From: Cunninghamia lanceolata
Taxonomy: Eukaryota > Streptophyta > Pinopsida > Cupressales > Cupressaceae
Reading direction: 5' to 3'
DNA length: 64,000 nucleotides
NCBI GenBank assembly: GCA_027924645.1
Contig: BSBN01000888.1
Location: 19,169,001-19,233,000 of the forward strand
Shown here piece by piece: positions 1 through 11,609 of the stretch. Each line of letters begins with the position of its first letter. Within the stretch, counting starts at the first letter, position 1. A model generated the notes under the pieces. It saw nothing but the letters and a program-made list of their open reading frames with translations. It had not been told where the DNA came from and searched no databases. Made by a program: the position numbers and the translations under genes.

Positions 1-2
1 TT

Positions 3-1439
3 AGATCCTTTGGTGCTAGAGCTAAAGATTGGTATTTGAGCTTTCAAGAAAAATCCTTTGCCTGTTGGGATGAACCCGTTGATTATTTTAGAAAAGAATT
101 TGCAAGAGAACCTACTGATCTTGTTGTAAGATTAATGGAAATTAGAAAACAAGATAAAGAGCCCAGTATTGATTTTAGTCATAGGTTTGCACTTGCCCTT
201 TCACAGATCCCTGAAGACTTCAGACCTGATACTTCAACCTGCATTGGCATAGATTTTGAAGCTTTTGAAGATGGCTCTAGTGCATTGTTGAGGGAATTCA
301 ATATAACAAGTAGGCAGATGGCATACAAATTTTTAGAAAATATAGAAAAATTTAGAAATGAGCACATGCTAAATTCCTTGTCCACAGGTTGTGGTGTGAA
401 TAACAATTGTAAGGCTGCAAATGACCAAGTAATCATGGCATCTTTTGAAGATAAATGTATAAATGAGAATATAGAAGTTGAGATTGCTATGTTTGAACAT
501 AATGCTAACAACAATGCTCAACTAGAGTGTTCACCAATGAATGATGTCAATAAAAGGATCGTGGATGACTCCCAATGCAAGGTTGAGGTATCTGGTTGTG
601 AAAATAATGATGTGGTTATGGTCAGTAGTGAATACTTCTTTGAGTGGGTTTGTGGAGATAATTGTGAGTATTGTCCACAAGATAGAGAAGAAATTAGGAA
701 ACAGAGTAGCAGTTCCATGTTTGAATCATTGCCTTTTATTCAGACACGTGGAAATGATGAAGAGCAATTAGAGATTCAAACAAGTAGTAGTGCTGAGCAT
801 GATTGTTCTTTATTTGATTATAGTTTTGCCTATGGCACACAGGCTAATACTCCATCACAAAGACAATTCACTGATAATGAAAATGCATGTTTTGCTGCCC
901 ATGAACCAGTGGCATACTACAATGAAACTGAAACACTTGGATCAATCTTTTCTGACACATATGGTGAGGAGGATTTGTTTGAGTATAGTGAGGCTCTAAG
1001 CAATGTTATTGATATGGATTCTGATTTCCGACTTGATGAAAAGGCAACTAACATATATCATGAGGGTTATTGCAGGGAGGTGCTAGAATCTGAGTTTTTC
1101 CTGTTTGGTGCAGCTAAAAGTTGTGTTCAAGAAGTGTACAAATATGGATGTGAGATCTTTATCTTTGATATGCCAGCTTATGATAAAATGAAGCCTAATG
1201 ATCCTAGTTATATGGTGGTCTATGAGTATTTTCAGTTTTCACTCTAGCTGGGAGATCATTTTACAATGCATATTACTAATATAGATGATGATAAGCTTTA
1301 TATGCTATATGAATATGCATTGTTTGATAAATATAACATTCACATGTTGCTTGATGCTGAAGGTTGTTTGCATAAGGTTGACAGAGACAAGCTCATTGAG
1401 ATGTTTGAATATGAAAATGACAAGGTTGTTTATGGGTAA
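3..1439 (+). pseudogene. Gag-like retrotransposon reading frame, 5' truncated by window edge, one internal TAG
   Basis: The frame is open from the window edge. Its first ~115 codons resemble a Ty3/gypsy Gag capsid core: a GARAKDWY segment, then W-D-F/Y-F-K-F spacing (CWDEPVDYFRKEF) and a SIDFSHRF segment. About 290 further codons follow that I do not recognise; they are acidic and Cys-containing (CGDNCEYC) and carry no CCHC knuckle, protease or RT. A TAG at 1245-1247 interrupts the frame, which then continues for 63 codons in the same phase to TAA at 1437-1439. Absence of frameshifts over 1.4 kb is unusual for a dead element: either recent decay, or two abutting ORFs. The Gag assignment rests on pattern resemblance; the C-terminal part has no assigned function. 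Confidence 0.55.
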
Positions 1440-3030
1440 GACATGGTAGCATCTTTAGGCCTGACCCAGTGAGATCAGAAGAAAATCAAGTGTTTGACAG
1501 GGGAAAACTCTAGTTTTTCCTTTTTGGTGGCCCTGGACCACCAAGTAATTTTTAATAAATGTGTTTTGTGTGTAGGTTTGTGCAATGTTCAACTCTGTTG
1601 CCCAATGGATAAGGCCCAATCTGCGTAACCAGAGATTCTGAGGTTCTCGCCATGCCTGCAAGAGGCATGCATCCCCAAATAGAGCCAATGATGGTGCCTG
1701 CATAAATATTTAGGTTTCAAGCATTTAAATATGTAGGCACCTTCCCAAAAAATCCCAAATTCTATGTCTTTTGGCATCTGTAGTAGTAAAATTATGAAAA
1801 ATCAATTAAGGTGCAAGTGTCTTTGTATATACAAGAGTGTTTGTATATATATGCAGGTCAAATGTACTTTGGCAGGCTAGCAAAATCTCTATCACCCTTT
1901 GAAAAAATTAGTTACATGCATTTCTAAATGCATATCGGGCTTAGAATGTTCATATACAAAGTGGGAATCTCTCGCAAATTCCTGAGAATATTCTTGTTTT
2001 GTATATTGGGTTGCATATAGATATGCATTGAAAGATATACAAGGGCGCAGATGCATTTGCTATAGTCGCGAGGGGGTGATACATGTAGCAAGGTCCTCAA
2101 ATATGCAAAGATCTTTATATCTCCAACATACAAGTGAAAAGATGCATTCCGGACCCAATTTGAATTTCAATGAGCTTCATGAATATTTGAGGTCTGGCTT
2201 GTATATAAGGTGCTTGTATATGCCAGTATACAAGCTGATGTGTAATGAAAGGGATACAAGCCAGATTTGAACCGATTCTCAAATTGTTTTATAAGATTTG
2301 CAATCTGCCTTGTATGATAAGCAATTGTATGCATGTTCAAAGGTTGATATGCAAAGAGATTATCGCTAAGACCATATGCATCAGCCAATCTTTCTTGGGT
2401 CATTCTGATGGCTGATGGGGATCAAATGCGCAGTGATGGAGGACGAATCACAACCTACCACGTGCCCAGGAACTATTGCATGTATATGCTCTTGCATATA
2501 TAAAAGGGTTTTTGAAAAGCGAACAGTGGCGATTGTATATGCATCTGTTCTTGCATATACAATGAGCAAAAAAGGCAAAATGGAGAAGGCAAAAAGTCAG
2601 TGATAGAAACATGGAGTGCCTACGTGGCATGTAGTCATTGGTTGGTGACTTTTTGACATTTTTTGGTAGCCATTGATCCTTAAGATGGGAGATGATCAAC
2701 AACCATGTTTTGCACCCGCGGCAAAGGTTTTCTCCTGTGTATTTGCAATCATTTTTGAGCGGGAAAACAACAAGTGCATCCGTTGCTATATTTCAAAGGG
2801 GCCTGCGGGTAGATGAGGCAATAATGGCGGACTTATAGAGGATGATCGACGGAGTTGACAGGTCAACCACCTGATTGATGAAGAAAATCCCTAGGTGGCG
2901 GTGCATATCCCAAGTTCACCTACTCATTCCTCTTTGTTTCTCTATTGCATTTACTGATTCTGAGCACCATTTCTAATGCATTAAATCTGGTGACTTTTTG
3001 ACCTGCCATGTAAATTTTGTTGAGTACACA
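1440..3030. other. Non-coding, AT-rich region between the gag-like frame and a TATA-like site
   Basis: No supported gene apart from the tRNA-like segment. Between 1.8 and 2.6 kb many short TATGCATAT/TATATGC words recur. Long open stretches here occur in several frames without family resemblance. It may be the 3' UTR and LTR of the element that owns the upstream gag-like frame, but I could not find a second LTR copy. Confidence 0.4.
1596..1660 (+). pseudogene. tRNA-Arg-like sequence, degraded (or tRNA-derived SINE head)
   Basis: A GCCCAATGGATAAGGC segment matches a plant tRNA-Arg D-arm/A-box, with GCC/GGC able to pair. An ATCTG...CAGAGATT anticodon-arm-like stretch and GAGGTTCTCGCC at the B-box position follow. 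The B-box deviates from GGTTCGANTCC, the anticodon loop is short and no acceptor stem pairs convincingly, so this is not a functional tRNA gene. Confidence 0.35.
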
Positions 3031-3036
3031 GTCTTG

Positions 3037-3046
3037 CTATAAAAGG
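3037..3046 (+). promoter_or_regulatory. Candidate TATA box
   Basis: CTATAAAAGG stands in a mixed-composition stretch and is followed by ~50 bp of leader-like sequence. No clear ORF follows, so if functional it would be an LTR promoter. Confidence 0.25.
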
Positions 3047-3049
3047 GCA

Positions 3050-4130
3050 AACTGTGTCACTCTTTTGGTTGTTGAAAACTAGACAAATTTTGGTGCTGCA
3101 ATAAGATACAATTTCATTAGTGACTCTGTTTTGGGTATTTTGTGAGTTTATGAATTATATGTTGTGTGTATTATGCATAGAATTCATTAGTTTCATGTTT
3201 ATTTAAATGAGTAATGCTTTATAGGATGTGTTCTATTATTTATCTCCATATTGAATGTGTTATTCTTCTAAATCTGAGCATCTAAGGGGTGTCAAAGATT
3301 CTAGAATATGGGTTTCCTATATTGAATGCTTAATCTTTTACTTCTGCTCATGGACTAGATTGAATGTTTTGGGTTAAGTGTTTGGAAAAATACATTGTAG
3401 TAAGGATGTTTATAAGCAGAAATAATTGAATACTTTGTCTTTGGTATTGTCTGTAAGGTAGACATTGTAAAAACCCATTGAAATCTGATTATTGTTTTGA
3501 GTCTATGATAAACATTCACATATATATGTCTATTGACTCTAAGGCCTAGATAGGCACCGATCTGGTCTTGTATCTTTGTTGAAACCCAAAGTCCCAGTCT
3601 TGCATCCAAATATAAAATCAAACTCAAACTTCATATACAAATCTTTAGGACATTAGGAGTAGTTTTAGGACCAAAATCCTCTGTCTACAACTGAATATAG
3701 ACCCAAAGCTAGCCCCTTTGCTCTTATTTCACAGTTTTGGTCTACATAAGAGAGGATTTATCTGCTTTGTATCAGCATCCCAGTTATTTTTTTAGTTATA
3801 TTTCATGGATGTTGAGTAGGGAATACCCCCTAGGTTCTGTAGAGGCTAAAGAAGAAGAGGAGATATTTATAGAGTCTATCTCCTATACTATTGGCCCCTG
3901 GCCCAGGAATCCTATTGATCATTGATGGCTACCTTGTAGGGATAACTGGGAATAAGCATCCAGTCTGGGAAAAATACCAACACAATGAAACACATTCTTG
4001 GGATATAGATCATAAGGGATACACCAAATAGAAATCTTTAGCTAGGTTAGAGCAAGTATGTGAATTCAATTTTCTGAAGGTTTAACATGTAGAATTGTAG
4101 AACATTATGTGTTCCTATGACATGGTCTAA
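3050..4130. other. Non-coding region, probable decayed retrotransposon
   Basis: No ORF here has recognisable domains. The stretch runs into copia RT-like sequence at ~4.14 kb, so the right half is probably the more decayed upstream part of that element. Confidence 0.35.
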
Positions 4131-4144
4131 GCAAATTTATCTAT

Positions 4145-4870
4145 AACATATTATCCTACATCCCCTTCAGAGGTTGAAGACATGTGAAACATTCCTTACC
4201 TGAGTGTTATAGGTGGCTTAATGTATGTTATGGTCTATACAAGACCAAATGTTTCCCAAGTAGTGTGATTACTTAGTAGATACAAGTCTAATGATGGAAT
4301 AATTCCTTGGGAGGTAGTCAAAAGAGTCTTTAAATATTTGTGAGGTACCTCAGAGTATTCCTTGAGTTCTAATGATACTAGATATGGGAATTCCTTAGAC
4401 ATTCATGGTTATGTGGATTTAGACTAGGTAGGTGATGTTGATAGTAGAATATTTACTAGTGCTTATGTTTCTACTTTATTCAGTGGTACAATTAGTTAGG
4501 TGAGTAAGAAACAGGATGTGGTCACGTTGTCCACTACATATGCTAAGTATATGGTGTAACTCATTCCTATAAATAATCCATTTTTTAGAGATTATGTTCA
4601 AATATTGGGTTAAAATAAGGTGCAATGAAAATTTGTTGTGATAGTCAGAGTGCAATCTATCTTGCTAAAAATCTAACTTTTCATGGAAGGACCAAGCAAA
4701 TTGATGTTCAGTATATTTTTGTAAGAGATATGGTCAAGGATGGTAGGATGAAGATGGAAAAGATATAAACTTTGACGAATGCTACAAATTCATTGACCGA
4801 GCTTGTGAGTGCAGAGAAGCTTAGATGGTGTTCAATGTCTATGGGGCTCTCATCCCTTAGTAGTTGATTT
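4145..4870 (+). pseudogene. Ty1/copia reverse transcriptase C-terminus and RNase H, heavily decayed
   Basis: Conceptual translation with stops ignored gives the copia order: an RT thumb segment of the type IGGLMYVMVYTRP, then a KRVFKYL block, a G-D-V-D-S segment, SKKQDVVTLSTTYAKY (the RNase [14 protein letters not shown] motif) and CDSQSAIYLAKN (the CDN.SAI..AKN motif), then H-GRTKQIDVQYIFVRD, matching the H.RTKHID..YHFVR block. At least six stops and missing upstream domains show it is dead. The catalytic TEAEY reads TYAKY, so the conserved Glu is also lost. A polypurine tract follows at 4912-4923. Confidence 0.8.
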
Positions 4871-4911
4871 TGTGATGATATGTTACCCCTTGGCTCTTAA
4901 AAGGTATTTTC

Positions 4912-4925
4912 CAAGTGGGAGAATG
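4912..4925 (+). other. Polypurine tract and 3' LTR junction of the decayed copia element
   Basis: CAAGTGGGAGAA directly precedes TGTCATG, the usual copia arrangement in which the 3' LTR starts with TG. The LTR should begin near 4924; I could not fix its far end because the 5' copy is not in the window. Confidence 0.5.
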
Positions 4926-6037
4926 TCATGAAATTAGGTGTCTCATCCATTTAAATTTCCTAAGTTTATGTATTTATTATTAAACATTTTCCTATAATTA
5001 TTTGGTATATTTTATAATGTATTTTTGTTAGAACAAGTTGTTAGCTCATGGCTTCCTTTCACCACAGCAGTGAGAGATGGTGTTTTCCACAATATTGGCC
5101 TTCAATGAGAAGCTATAATATGGTTTGTTTGTTGGAGTCTTCGATGTAACTATAATGAAGAAAAATAAAGTGACTGTAAAAGCCAAGAACTTGTCCCGAG
5201 ATAGGATAAGAAGAGATAACATAGAGACTTTTAATTATTATCTAAGTAACTATGGAGATCTATTATCTCCTTCACAAATAGATAGGGCATTTAAGATTTC
5301 AGAGGGCCTTAGATATATGTGTTATCTCCTTGAGCCCATTGACTGAATGTAGTTTATTGGCACACTCAATTGATTTGATAGGTTGTCTCTTTTGTTTTTG
5401 ATGTTTTAATGAAAAGGGAGCTACCACCTTTGGTAGTGCTTGTTGATAAAGAAATAATTTGTTTTTGTTAAATAATTTTTGTCCACCAAAATGTGGCCTG
5501 AGACTTTAAATTGGAACTTGTCCCACATGTTAGTACCTTGAATAATGAGTTTTAATATGTCATAGATGACCTCATTTATTGATAAAATGCAGATCACTTA
5601 TTTATAGAGATTCTATGACAATTGTAAGAGCCATAAATAGAAGGGAGTTTTGGAAATCTAAACTAGCTATGACATTTGTCATAAAGCGCCTTATTTAGAC
5701 TAGCTATTGTCGAAAAATCTAGGTGCCCAAGTTGGGTGAATGCCTTATGATAGATTGAATGATAACTATGACAAATTCTTTGAATGTTGTAAAAGGATAG
5801 TTTTAGCTAAGTGTTATTATTATTTTGTCAATGGGTAATCCCACAATAACGAGTCCCACCTTTTGGCCAAGATGGACACTGATATCAACATTTTTAACTA
5901 AATCTTCACTTTCTGAGACATATAGCAGCTAAACTGTTAAGAATTTGAAGATGATGTGAACTAGTGATTTGTGGTAATTCATGTGTAGATTCTATATATA
6001 TATATTGAAATAAATTGTGAATCTTTCAACTATTTAC
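4924..6037. other. Probable copia 3' LTR remnant and flanking non-coding DNA
   Basis: AT-rich, no recognisable coding sequence. A 73-codon open stretch at 5125-5346 lacks family resemblance and lies where the LTR is expected. A short TA dinucleotide run occurs near 5.997-6.006 kb. Confidence 0.35.
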
Positions 6038-7263
6038 GGTAAAATATGGATTGTTTAATGTTTAGTGTCTTAAATGTTTGGATCCTCCTTTCACCCTATA
6101 CATTCAAGGATCTAGGGTCGAGTGGCAATTCACTATCATACCCTAGATCACTGTGAGATGTAGGGAAGCTTGGATTAGGCAATTTAATTATAAATTTCTC
6201 TTCTCTTATGCTTAATTGACCATTACAACCCTAATTATGCAAATACGGCAATAAACTGATGAATAACTAAAAAATCTATTGCAGACAGAAGTAAAATATC
6301 AAATCATAGAGTACCTATTTTCAGGGTTACGAGGAGGAATAGTCAAGGACACTGGATTGAGTGCCCAAGTCCAAGATACCAGTTTCTTTGCAGTATCCTG
6401 ACCTCCTTCTGACACTAATCAGTACTCTAACTCCTATTTTTGGAAATTTAGCTAAGGATGACCCTAGAGTGAGTGCCCAAGTCCTAGAAATGCTCTAGTG
6501 TGCTACTTCTCTTCAGACTTTGAATCTTTGATGTCTTCTAATCCTTCCTACAACTTCACTTTTCCCAAATGTGACACATGTAACCTACAATCACAAGACT
6601 TTGGGAGTGGGTTGTGGTGTTTAGAGGCTTGCCTCAGTCATGCCCTAGAGGACACTTAATTCTTTGAACACCATTGTCAGATAAAAAGTGCGTGCCCTTG
6701 TGAGGCAAAGGCAAAAACCAAAAGAAATGATGACGAAAACACAATATAATGTCACCTTGTAGTGAATCTCTCATGGGAGGAAGATGCTCTTCATCCCATG
6801 AGGAAATTGAAGCTCAAATCTGCAAATACAAACACACAACCCACACAAGTCTGATCTTGCAACACAATGAAAGCCTTGAATCACCTTAAGAATGCCTAAA
6901 GTTCACAATGATCATCTAGTTTACAAATGCATGCCTAAACATGTTTTTATATGTAACTACAAACACTCCTACTAAGATTTGTGTAATTCAAACTTACCGT
7001 GTCGGCAAAGGACCCAAATAACGGTCATAAACTTACACCTGGAAAATGGGGCTGCCCCAAAATAGGGAAGAACTAGGGCAAGGACATCCAAGTCCTCCCC
7101 CTATTATGGGTAGGGTACAACTCAAGGGGTCCTCCTAGGTCCCATTTGTCATGTTACCTAGGGCTCATTCCATTGGGATGCCAAAATATGAAGTAAGATG
7201 TCCAAAATGCATACAAAAGACTCAGGAGCTAAACCTTATGACGGAAAAGACCCCAAGGGGACA
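6038..7263 (-). repeat. 3' LTR (left copy) of the 6.0-12.8 kb gypsy-type element
   Basis: Matches 11610-12844 along its length with scattered substitutions and small indels. Shared anchors include CCTATACATTCAAGGAT near the left end and CAACTCAAGGGGTCCTCC near the right end. Confidence 0.8.
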
Positions 7264-7270
7264 TTACATT

Positions 7271-7283
7271 TAGCCCCCACTTT
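7271..7283 (-). other. Polypurine tract
   Basis: On the minus strand the sequence reads AAAGTGGGGGCTA, 7 bp from the TGTCCCC start of the left LTR, the position expected for plus-strand DNA priming. Confidence 0.5.
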
Positions 7284-9017
7284 AATGTATGTATAAACGC
7301 AAGGCCAATACATGCATTAAATTAAGGTCAACAAACACAACAAACACATCAAGCATGGAGAAGACACGCCAATCACATGGAAATTAGGAATAGACACATA
7401 AAACATGGAGAAGAGAGTTACAGTCATGTAGAACACAAAGAAGATAGTAATTGGATAGAAGACACATTAATGCATATAAGACATGGAAGATTCTTTTCTT
7501 TTCTTTTTCTCATATATATGAAATGCAGATGCAAGTACTGGAATGTAAACAAACCTCCCATAATACATGATGCACTCATCAAATAGGTCTGTGTATATAT
7601 GTGGCAACACACATGCAAGACACGTAAAACCTCCCAAAATGTAGGAAGCACAAACCTAATGCACTAGTCTTTATACTACATATGGGGCAACAAAAACATG
7701 AAACAAAACAAGCATGCCAAAACACACACACTTGAAGACACAAAGAAAACATAGCAGAAAAGTAATGGAGTGTACCTATTTCTTGGTCCAGCACCACCTT
7801 AAGCACATTATAGGCACACACAGACGATTGCGCTTTGCCACAACAATCCTTGAAGACATGCTTAAGGTTTGAGTTAGTCACAGAACTGCTCCCCACCTTC
7901 GTAGAGGACTTTTGAAAATGACACGATGATGCAATCTGCTCCAAGAAATACACCATCCTTGCCTTTGTAGATGGCTTAAGAAAAAGGATATACTCAATAT
8001 CCCACCTCTATAGAGGGCTTAATGATTGATTGATTGATTGCAACAAAATCAAGATGCATGAAGCACTCATTGCGCAGGTCTTTGCATCTGAGGACAAACA
8101 CATGACTAACATCTATAACAGACAGCTTACCTTATATATGCCCCCACCTTAAGGTGGTTGATATCAGTTATCGATATCAAGTATTTTAAGGTAGGAAGAA
8201 AACACACAAGGGAACACCAACTTTCACAAAGCCCATGCCCCCCAGAGGTGACATGTACTTTACAATCATCAAATGTTCCCACAAACACATCCCTGCAAGA
8301 AACATGTTAGTGTTTACAACATCATAATAAACAACAACATCAATGCATATGATTAACAACACAAAGAGCTAAGGTTATACTATGAATCCAGAGTTCAAGG
8401 ATAACCATAGGGCTATATCACAAAGCTCTCTAAATCAAGTACCACCAAAGCTAGATTCAAAGACAAACAAAGGTGCATGGAGCAGTAGTATTGTTAAGGT
8501 TTTTAAATGCGATAGAAACATCATTAAATTCACTACACAGAAAGCACGAGTGCTTCCACTAGCCAAGTGTCGGATAAGATATACAACCCCATCATCATTT
8601 TAGGACCTAAGTCCATTTTTTTATTGCTCTCAAAAGGGACACTAGGTCCGCATTAGTGTAAATGTTTGTCATCATCCACCCGCTAGATAGAAACACTAGA
8701 GGAAGGGAAACAATAAATAAGAGAGGAGAAACAAGTGTCTTAGGGATAATCACGTAGGAGGGTGCCCCCAAGTCACCAACCACAGCGCTATGTCTTTAAG
8801 ACACAACACACAATGATGAAATTAGAGAGAGGCAATATAGAAGAATGATGATACAAATAGAAGAATGTCACAACAGAGGTGGTCTCGTGGTATCTTGGAC
8901 ATTACAAGAGAATCAAGGGTCATCCCAGGAGGCCTAAACAACACATAACACATCACAGGGGAAGCACATCATGAGAGAGATAAATGGTTAGAGATACTTA
9001 CCTTTAGGGCCTTCGTG
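7284..9017. other. Interior of the gypsy-type element with no recognisable coding sequence
   Basis: Where RT, RNase H and integrase would be expected, both strands show only unrelated short open stretches. An interrupted palindrome lies at 8146-8192 and a (GATT)n run near 8.03 kb. Confidence 0.5.
8146..8192. repeat. Interrupted palindrome
   Basis: TTGATATC (8158-8165) pairs with GATATCAA (8173-8180), and ACCTTAA (8146-8152) with TTAAGGT (8186-8192), giving a two-segment hairpin with a 7-bp loop. Function unknown. Confidence 0.55.
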
Positions 9018-10133
9018 CTAAGTCTCATCATCAAGTAAATCATCATCATCCTCCCACTTCCTAATGTTAGAGGAAAGTGGAACATAGGGTACCATAGCCA
9101 AATTCATGTCTTTCTCATCATGTTGTTCATCGTTAGGATCATTATTGTTTGGTTGTATGTTAGGATCAATGTTTTCTTGTTGAGAGGAAAGGTTTATGGT
9201 ATATTCATGTCTTCTTTTTCTTCTTTCTCTTTCTTTTCTATTTCTCTTTCTTTGACCACTTATCTTTTGTAAGACAGGGCCTTGCTCTTTCATAGCTTTT
9301 TGCAATTTCGAAGATGAAGCACTGGGATCAAACCTCATTTGTCATGGTGGAATGTTTTGTTGTTAACAATAACCTTCCAATCCTTGTAAGGATTTCAAGT
9401 GAGAAACCTCAGCATAGGAACCTTGTCCTTTCGGTCTAAAGTTCTCTTCACATGTGGGTTGTTTCTCTTTTGTCATTTCTTGTATAGAAGGACTAGGTAC
9501 TGGATGTAACAATTTTGCCTTGTAGTTTCTATATCCCAAGAATGTAAAGTTTGTTCGTAGTTTTGGTTTGTTGTTAGTTTTGTTGGAAAAGTAATCCAAT
9601 GTAAAATGATGTTGTGTACTTGAAGGTTTGTATGTATTTCAGGGAATGACATGCACTTGTCCCTTCAAAAGAAATTTTACACATTTATATATAGTTGAAG
9701 GGACATCTTTCATAACCTTTAACCAAGGGATTCCAAGTTTGATTTCAAAGGTATTGAAAGTGGAGGTAACATCAAACCATTGCTCAACATGTTTCTCAAA
9801 TACAGTTACCAACAATGATATCTTACCCAAAGGCTTGACAAAGGTTCCCTTATGTGTGTTAATCATCATGTTCAAGGGATCATAAGAACCTTGCATTAGT
9901 CGGTGTGAAAAGAGGAACTCTTCAATAGAAACATTAGTCATGCAATTAGGATCAATAAGAGTTCCATCCATAGGATTTACCATTATTTTCATAGTGATGT
10001 AAAGAGGTCCTTTCGAATCTCCAATTGTTCTATCATGAGGTGTAAACACAATTTCAGGTTCAGATACTTTTCTTTTCATGTAAGGTCTAGGAGGGAACCT
10101 ATTGTTGTTGTTTTTGATGTTATTAGAGGCCAT
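9018..10133 (-). pseudogene. Gypsy aspartic-protease-like frame with linker; active-site motif not seen
   Basis: Three adjoining open segments (10133-9639, 9599-9363, 9338-9018) share one frame, separated by stops. The first begins MASNNIKNNNN and ends in LGIPWLKVMKDVPSTIYKCVKF, closely parallel to the PR C-terminus of the Tat-type element at 44.5-45.2 kb (LSRPWIHAMRDVPSTFHQCLKF). At the catalytic position the better-preserved element has VDGGSDLN, whereas this copy reads LIDPNCMTN, so the Asp-x-Gly signature is missing. The last segment is basic (RKRNRKERERRKRR), then acidic. No RT follows. Protease ancestry is inferred from this local similarity; the product is very unlikely to be active. 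Confidence 0.55.
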
Positions 10134-10244
10134 GTTTCTATTTCTAAAATTGAATTTGAAAACTTTTCCAAAAGTATGTCAAAGATAAGTGTGAAGCGAT
10201 ATACCCCAAAATAGCCTCAAATGCTTTATTTTTGTACTCTTTTT

Positions 10245-10930
10245 AATGCAAATGAATGAAGGAAAGGATGTTGTAAGTATTTTGATCAAGGGAATAAAAT
10301 TATATGTCTGATATAAGTCCTAAACATCAATATGATCCTTCTCAACACACTCTTGATGGATATCCAAGATAATGCCAAGTCAAAATATAGTGAAAATATG
10401 TCAAAATAGGCACTTTTTTCACCAAAACTCAATTCAAAAGAGCATAACAAAGGGTGTTGTGAGGAAAATGGTGATGGAAAGAAACTAATATCAGTAATAA
10501 CAGGAACTTAATTATAACATATCCATCACAATACACTTTTAGTGCCACTTAAGGTAAAACCCTAGTGACAATATAGCAAAAATTGGCTATTTTTCACGGT
10601 TTTTCAATTCCAAGACCTAGCAAAGGAGCTGTTGTAAGGAATTTTAGGATGTAAATAAAATAAAATCAATAATATCAGTCACCTCAATCCATAAAATTAA
10701 TCACAACATGCTTGGCGTGCAAACTAGGTCAAACCTAAGGGTAAAAATAGACAAAACGTGTAGTTTTCACCGAATTTTCAATACAAGAGCCCATTTAAAG
10801 GATGTTGTGAAGCTTTTTAGGAGGGGTAGAAAATTATTACCCTAATAAAAGTCAATTAAAAAAATATATATCTTTCACAACATGCCTATGGTGCAAGTTT
10901 ATGGAGTCGACAAGGCCAAATTTACTGAAA
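10245..10930. repeat. Diverged ~180-bp tandem repeats in the leader of the gypsy-type element
   Basis: The word AAAGGATGTTGT or a close variant recurs near 10.25, 10.45, 10.62 and 10.79 kb. Each copy is followed by a TTTTAGG-like segment, a CACAACATGC-like segment and a TTTTTCAC...CAATT segment in the same order. About four copies, clearly diverged. Confidence 0.5.
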
Positions 10931-11609
10931 ATCGTTGTTTTTGAAGCCCTAGGTTTTAGATCTTGGGACAAAATGCTATGTGAATGTTTTAAAATCTGAT
11001 TTATAATAAAAATGAATTACTCTCAGATATGAAAATGATTTTCAAGCTCTAATATGCAAAATGCCAATGCAAATCTAATGAAAATGCATGAAAATTGCTA
11101 GTTTTTGTTGAAATTTTCTATGCAAAAATGCAAATATTTTGAATCTAAATGCAAATTTGCACTAAAATGCTAGACTACAGCCAAATAAAATTTGAATTAA
11201 CCTCTAAAATTAGTAGATAAATTTGAAAGAAGATTTTGCCTACTAACCCTAGGTTTTGGAATTACTAGGTTTAATGAAAATTGTCAAAATTTCTACAAAA
11301 GCCTAGCAAATTAATGATGAAAATGCAATGCAAATTATTGAAGTTTTTTATTTTTCTGTAGTTTATAGCAGATCTGATGTAAAAAACATGAATTAGGGAA
11401 ATTTATAGAGAATTGATGCTATTTAGTGATCTATATGAAAATGCAAGCTAGGGTTTTCAAATTTTTGCAAATTTTTCATTTTTTTGTAATTTTCTCAATG
11501 CAATAAGATGAAAGACTATATGAATGAATGAAATAAATCCAAATATGAAGACACACACTCAGGAAGTTTCAATTTAAGTCTAAAAACATGGGTTCACAAA
11601 AATGTTAAG
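10931..11609. other. AT-rich leader of the gypsy-type element
   Basis: Non-coding on both strands, rich in ATGCAAAT-like words, between the protease-like ORF and the right (5') LTR. I saw no convincing tRNA-complementary primer-binding site next to the LTR. Confidence 0.4.

Noticed and set aside
5125..5346. 73-codon open stretch with a protein-like translation
   Set aside because: Lies in the presumed copia 3' LTR, has no family resemblance and no promoter or splice support.
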